A DNA stretch of 64,000 nt from Cellulosimicrobium arenosum (GTDB lineage: Bacteria > Actinomycetota > Actinomycetes > Actinomycetales > Cellulomonadaceae), in assembly GCF_014837295.1 (NCBI RefSeq), contig NZ_JACYHB010000001.1, positions 434,001 through 498,000 on the forward strand, written 5' to 3'. The notes beneath the pieces are model-generated. The model did not search any database, was not told where the DNA came from, and worked only from the letters and a program-made list of their open reading frames with translations. This document shows, piece after piece, positions 59,782-64,000 of this stretch (the first letter of the stretch is position 1; each line of letters begins with the position of its first letter). The translations under genes and the position numbers were made by a program.

Positions 59782-62043
59782 ATGCTGACGCTCGTGTTCT
59801 CGAGCCTCGGCCGCCGTGTCGCCCGCCATCCCCGTCTCTCGGTGCTCGTCTGGCTCGTCCTGACGGCCCTCGGCATCGCCATGGCGCTCTTCGGCGTGCA
59901 CGGGGAAGGGCTCTTCGACCGCGTCACCACCGGGGCGCCCGCCATCCCGGGCTCGGGCTCCCAGAAGGCGGACCAGATCCTCGCCGACGGTTCCGAGGGC
60001 GGCCCGGAGATCACCCTCCTCGTGCAGGGCGCGGATCCTGCGGACGCGGACGTCGCGGCGGCCATGGAGGACGTCAACGCGACGGTCGCGGGGATCGAGG
60101 GTGTCGAGAGCGTCATCAACGCCTACGTCCTGCCCGACGGCGTGGAGGACCCTGCCGCGGGCCCGCTGGTCGCCCAGGACGGCGACGGCTTCCTCACGGT
60201 CGTGACGCTGCGCCCCGACCTGGAGAGCGACGAGTCCACCGCCGTCGCGGAACGGGTCGTCGAGGAGCTGACGGCGGTCCCCGACCAGCTCGCGTCCGCC
60301 GCCCCCGAGGCTGCCGCCGACGCGACCGGCCTCGTGGGGTCGAACACGCTCATCGTGGACGCCATCACGGACCAGGTCGAGCAGGACCTGCGCACCGGTG
60401 AGGTCATCGCGCTCCCGATCGCCCTGCTCGTGATGATCCTCGTGTTCGGCGGCTTCCTCGCCGCGGCCATGCCGATGGCCGGTGCGCTCGCATCCATCGG
60501 GGTGGGTCTCGGCGCGCTCCTGGGACTGACCTACCTGCTCGACGTCGACGCGTCGATCGTCAACGTCGTCACCGTGCTCGGCCTGGGTCTGTCGATCGAC
60601 TACGGGCTCCTCATCGTCTCGCGCTTCCGCGAGGAGCTGCACCGCCTGCTGGACAGCGGGGAGAACCCGACGCTGCGCCGACGCCGCGGGGACGGCGTCG
60701 TCCAGGAAGCGCTCGTCCGGACGATGGGGACCGCAGGGCGCACCGTCGCCTACTCCGCGGTGACCGTCGCCGTCTCGATCGCGAGCCTGCTCGTCTTCCG
60801 CCCGGACATCCTGCGCTCGGTGGGAGCGGGCGGGCTCGCCATCGTGCTCGTCGCGGTCGCCACGGCGCTGACGCTCGTACCGGCGCTGCTCGTCATGTCC
60901 GGACGTCGCCTCGCACGCCCGGGCCTGCTCGGGCGGGTACCGGGCGTGCGTCGGGTGCTCGCCAGCACGGCGGACGTCGAGTCGGACGAGGGTGCCTTCT
61001 CCCGCCTCGCCACACGTGTGCAGCGGCGCCCCTGGTGGGTGCTGCTCGGCACGGTCGTGGCGCTCGGCGTCCTCGCCCTGCCGCTCGCGGGGCTGCAGAT
61101 GCGCAACTCCGGCATCGAGCTGCTGCCGACCGACGCGCCCCAGCGCGAGTTCGTCGATGAGCTCGCGGCACAGTATCCCTCGAGCGCCGGTCCGCAGGTG
61201 ATCGTGGTGGCCGAGGCGACGCCGGAGGACGCTCAGGCCTGGGCCGACGCCGACGTCGCCTCGCTCGACGACGTGACCCGGGTCGACCTCGCGACGACCA
61301 CCGGCACGGCCAGCGTCATCGGTGTCCACGTGGCGGACGCGGACGCGGGAGGCGAGCAGGCGGTCTCGGTGGTCCGCCAGATCCGCGACCTCGACGCAGG
61401 CTTCGACGTCTACGTCACGGGCCAGGCCGCCGGCCAGGTCGACTTCGTCGACGCGCTCGCCGAGCGCGTGTGGTGGGCGGTCGCGATCGTCGTCGTCGCC
61501 GCGTTCGTGCTGCTGTTCCTCATGACCGGCTCCGTGGTGGTCCCGGTGCAGGCGCTGGTGACGAACGCGCTCTCGCTCGCCGCGGCGCTCGGCGTGCTCG
61601 TCTGGGTGTTCCAGGACGGGCACCTCGAGTCCCTGCTCGACTTCACCGCCGTCGGCGGGATCGAGACCTACGTGATCGCCCTCGTCGTGGCGTTCGCGTT
61701 CGGCCTGGCGATGGACTACGAGGTGTTCCTGCTCGCGCGAGTCAAGGAGCTCGTCGACGACGGGCGCCCGAACGACGAGGCGATCCGCGTGGGACTGCAG
61801 CGCAGCGGCCGGATCATCACCTCCGCGGCGGCGATCATCGTGGTGGTGTTCGCGGGCTTCGTGTTCGGGGACATGCTCGTCATCAAGGAGGTCGGCTTCG
61901 CGCTCGCGATCGCCGTCGTCATCGACGCGACCCTGGTCCGGATGCTGCTCGTCCCCGCGACGATGACGGTCCTCGGCCGGGCCACCTGGTGGGCGCCGCG
62001 GCCCCTGCGACGGCTCCACTCGAAGGTCTCGCTCACCCACTGA
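59782..62043 (+). CDS. MMPL-family RND transporter
   Basis: 753 residues with about twelve membrane helices arranged as two homologous halves, each with a large extracytoplasmic loop (about 45-185 and 440-570). Signature stretches are LGLGLSIDYGLLIVSRFREE near 275, YSAVTVAVSIASLLVFRPD, and FAFGLAMDYEVFLLARVKEL near 640; the paired Asp-Tyr in SIDYG and AMDYE is the proton-relay site of MMPL proteins. They export lipids or hydrophobic compounds by proton motive force; cargo is not predictable here. ATG 59782 has only a weak upstream purine stretch. Monocistronic, convergent with aspS. Confidence 0.92.
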   Translation: MLTLVFSSLGRRVARHPRLSVLVWLVLTALGIAMALFGVHGEGLFDRVTTGAPAIPGSGSQKADQILADGSEGGPEITLLVQGADPADADVAAAMEDVNATVAGIEGVESVINAYVLPDGVEDPAAGPLVAQDGDGFLTVVTLRPDLESDESTAVAERVVEELTAVPDQLASAAPEAAADATGLVGSNTLIVDAITDQVEQDLRTGEVIALPIALLVMILVFGGFLAAAMPMAGALASIGVGLGALLGLTYLLDVDASIVNVVTVLGLGLSIDYGLLIVSRFREELHRLLDSGENPTLRRRRGDGVVQEALVRTMGTAGRTVAYSAVTVAVSIASLLVFRPDILRSVGAGGLAIVLVAVATALTLVPALLVMSGRRLARPGLLGRVPGVRRVLASTADVESDEGAFSRLATRVQRRPWWVLLGTVVALGVLALPLAGLQMRNSGIELLPTDAPQREFVDELAAQYPSSAGPQVIVVAEATPEDAQAWADADVASLDDVTRVDLATTTGTASVIGVHVADADAGGEQAVSVVRQIRDLDAGFDVYVTGQAAGQVDFVDALAERVWWAVAIVVVAAFVLLFLMTGSVVVPVQALVTNALSLAAALGVLVWVFQDGHLESLLDFTAVGGIETYVIALVVAFAFGLAMDYEVFLLARVKELVDDGRPNDEAIRVGLQRSGRIITSAAAIIVVVFAGFVFGDMLVIKEVGFALAIAVVIDATLVRMLLVPATMTVLGRATWWAPRPLRRLHSKVSLTH

Positions 62044-62074
62044 GCCCGGCTGCGTCCGCCGGAGACCGACGAAA

Positions 62075-62113
62075 GGGCGCGCCGCGCCGGGCTCAGCCCG
62101 GCGCGGCGCGCCC
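62075..62113. terminator. Strong bidirectional terminator between the MMPL gene and aspS
   Basis: An 18-bp perfectly complementary stem (62075-62092 with 62096-62113) with a three-base loop lies between two convergent stops, preceded by AAA. It is the strongest hairpin in the window. Confidence 0.88.
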
Positions 62114-62153
62114 GTGCGTCGTCGACGTCCGGCCGCCCCCGGAGCCGGCGCTG

Positions 62154-63962
62154 CTACGCCGAGGCGGCGGGCAGGCTGCCCGGCTCGCCCGTCGGCGCCG
62201 CCTTCGCGTCGACGCCGGCCTCCTTGCGCTGGGCGGGCGTGATCGGTGCGGGCGCCTGCGTGAGCGGGTCGTACCCGCCGCCCGACTTGGGGAACGCGAT
62301 GACGTCGCGGATCGAGTCCGACCGCGTGAGCAGTGCGACGATGCGGTCCCAGCCGAACGCGATGCCGCCGTGCGGCGGCGCCCCGAACGCGAAGGCGTCG
62401 AGCAGGAACCCGAACTTCTCCTGCGCCTCCTCGGCGCCGATGCCCATGACGTCGAACACGCGCTCCTGCACGTCGCGGCGGTGGATACGGATCGACCCGC
62501 CGCCGATCTCGTTCCCGTTGCACACGATGTCGTACGCGTAGGCGAGCGCGTCGCCGGGGTTTTGCTCGAACGTGTCCATCCACTCGGGCGTCGGCGACGT
62601 GAACGCGTGGTGCACGGCCGTCCACGCGGAGCTCCCGAGCACGACGTCCCCGTCGTCGGCGGCCTCACCCGTCGGCTTGAACAGGGGTGCGTCGACGACC
62701 CAGACGAACGCCCACGCGTCCTCGTCGATCGCACCGGTCCGCTTCGCGATCTCCTGGCGGGCCGCTCCGAGGAGCGCTCGCGAGTCGGACGTCTTGCCCG
62801 CGGCGAAGAACACGGCGTCGCCCGGCCGCGCGCCGGTCGCCGCCGCGAGCCCCTCGCGCTCGGCGTCGGACAGGTTCTTCGCGACCGGTCCGGCCAGCGT
62901 CCCGTCCTCGGCGAACGTCACGTACGCGAGGCCGCGCGCGCCGCGCTGCTTGGCCCAGTCCTGCCACGCGTCGAACTGCCGACGCGGCTGCGACGCCCCG
63001 CCCGCCATGACGACAGCGCCGACGTACTCCGCCTGGAACACGCGGAACGGCGTGTGGGCGAAGTAGTCCGTGAGCTCGACGAGCGGGTTGCCGAAGCGCA
63101 GGTCCGGCTTGTCCGACCCGTACAGGCGCATCGCGTCGTGGAAGGTCATGCGCGGGATCGGCGTCGGGATCGTGTACCCGATCAGCTCCCACAGCGAGAC
63201 GAGGATCTTCTCGGCGAGCGCGATGACGTCGTCCTGCTCGACGAAGCTCATCTCGACGTCGAGCTGCGTGAACTCGGGCTGCCGGTCGGCCCGGAAGTCC
63301 TCGTCCCGGTAGCAGCGCGCGATCTGGTAGTAGCGCTCCATGCCCGCGACCATGAGGAGCTGCTTGAACAGCTGCGGCGACTGCGGCAGCGCGTACCACG
63401 AGCCGGGCGACAGGCGCGCGGGCACGAGGAAGTCGCGCGCGCCCTCGGGCGTCGAGCGCGTGAGCGTCGGGGTCTCGATCTCGACGAAGTCCTGCTCGTC
63501 CAGGACGCGGCGCGCAGCTCGGTTGACCTTGGCGCGCAGGCGCAGCGCGTGGGCCGGGGCGGGCCGGCGCAGGTCGAGGTAGCGGTGCGCCAGGCGCGCC
63601 TCCTCACCGATCGTCTCGGTGTCCGCGAGCGCCGTGGAGACCTGGAAGGGCAGGGCGTCGGAGGTGTTCAGCACGACGACGTCGCTCACGACGAGCTCGA
63701 CCTGGCCCGTCGGCAGGTTCGGGTTCTCGTTGCCGTCCGGCCGGCGGGAGACCTCTCCGGTCACCTGGAGCACGAACTCGTTGCGCAGCGGGTGCGCGAC
63801 GGCCTCGTCGCGGACGACGACCTGGGCGATGCCGGTCGCGTCACGCAGGTCGATGAAAGCCACTCCTCCGTGGTCGCGGCGCCGGTCGACCCAGCCCGTG
63901 AGGGTGACGGTCTGACCGGTGTGCTCGGCCCGCAGTGAGCCGGCCGTGTGGGTGCGGAGCAC
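62154..63962 (-). CDS. aspS: Aspartyl-tRNA synthetase
   Basis: 602 residues from GTG 63962. N-terminal OB anticodon-binding domain (1-115; [20 protein letters not shown]), then class II core with [20 protein letters not shown] near 200 and [20 protein letters not shown], inserted GAD domain (about 310-410) and motif 3 [20 protein letters not shown] near 535. Bacterial long type. Whether it also charges tRNA-Asn cannot be read directly. The promoter lies beyond the right edge. Confidence 0.97.
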   Translation of the reverse strand: MLRTHTAGSLRAEHTGQTVTLTGWVDRRRDHGGVAFIDLRDATGIAQVVVRDEAVAHPLRNEFVLQVTGEVSRRPDGNENPNLPTGQVELVVSDVVVLNTSDALPFQVSTALADTETIGEEARLAHRYLDLRRPAPAHALRLRAKVNRAARRVLDEQDFVEIETPTLTRSTPEGARDFLVPARLSPGSWYALPQSPQLFKQLLMVAGMERYYQIARCYRDEDFRADRQPEFTQLDVEMSFVEQDDVIALAEKILVSLWELIGYTIPTPIPRMTFHDAMRLYGSDKPDLRFGNPLVELTDYFAHTPFRVFQAEYVGAVVMAGGASQPRRQFDAWQDWAKQRGARGLAYVTFAEDGTLAGPVAKNLSDAEREGLAAATGARPGDAVFFAAGKTSDSRALLGAARQEIAKRTGAIDEDAWAFVWVVDAPLFKPTGEAADDGDVVLGSSAWTAVHHAFTSPTPEWMDTFEQNPGDALAYAYDIVCNGNEIGGGSIRIHRRDVQERVFDVMGIGAEEAQEKFGFLLDAFAFGAPPHGGIAFGWDRIVALLTRSDSIRDVIAFPKSGGGYDPLTQAPAPITPAQRKEAGVDAKAAPTGEPGSLPAASA

Positions 63963-64000
63963 GGAGAGGTTCCTTCCATGAGGTGCAGGTGGGGTGACGC

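Overview
The window is one continuous stretch of very GC-rich DNA with strong third-codon G/C bias, GTG starts and many 4-base stop/start overlaps. Gene content and order are those of an actinobacterium. From the mix of mIHF, GarA/FtsR, actinobacterial PyrF, a PriA without Walker A and Lys-type MerR/DUF881 clusters I infer a Micrococcales member, most likely Cellulomonadaceae or a close relative. Almost everything is core chromosome. I see no rRNA, tRNA, insertion sequence or CRISPR array.

Layout. 1-2232: the end of a tyrosine recombinase, a membrane-anchored beta-propeller protein with an apparent frameshift, and a small Rho-N-like protein. 2291-7864: a PLD-family cardiolipin synthase-like protein, a metallo-beta-lactamase-fold hydrolase and pyruvate carboxylase. 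8015-13901 (minus): the conserved cluster CDP-alcohol phosphatidyltransferase, DUF881, small basic protein, DUF881, GarA, FtsR-type MerR, DUF151 nuclease-like, second MerR. 14156-16030 (plus): a DEAD-box RNA helicase behind a structured leader. 16095-22546 (minus): PH-domain protein, hisG, hisE, the FMN-riboswitch-controlled ribD-ribE-ribBA-ribH operon, and rpe. 22632-24136: a hipBA toxin-antitoxin pair inserted between rpe and rsmB. 24217-33732: rsmB, fmt, HAD phosphatase, priA, metK, coaBC, rpoZ, gmk, mihF. 33898-43849: a tyrosine phosphatase and the translationally coupled pyrimidine operon pyrR-pyrB-pyrC-membrane protein-carA-carB-pyrF, headed by a PyrR-binding leader. 44018-46238: nusB, efp, and a two-gene SatD/membrane-protein module with a striking double-operator promoter. 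46323-50402: aroC-aroK-aroB-membrane protein-aroQ. 50544-51239 (plus): a prepilin peptidase. 51251-57269: aroE, mltG, ruvX, alaS and two small membrane proteins. 57438-63962: rpsD, rarA, an MMPL transporter (plus strand) and aspS.

The genes work together as supply lines: chorismate (aroBCKEQ), UMP (pyr/car), riboflavin/FMN, SAM (metK), CoA, histidine entry steps, anaplerosis (pyc), plus translation (fmt, rsmB, efp, rpsD, alaS, aspS) and replication/repair (priA, ruvX, rarA, mihF). Visible regulation includes an FMN riboswitch, a PyrR translational site, at least four well-spaced -35/-10 promoters, and at least eleven genes whose start codon lies 6-7 bases after a TAnnnT -10 element, suggesting leaderless mRNAs.

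I did not find a clearly new multi-gene system. The best candidates for follow-up are the SatD/membrane module with its tandem 20-bp palindromes, a recurrent reuse of TAG stop codons as the first bases of -10 elements, and several unexplained repeats and leaders.
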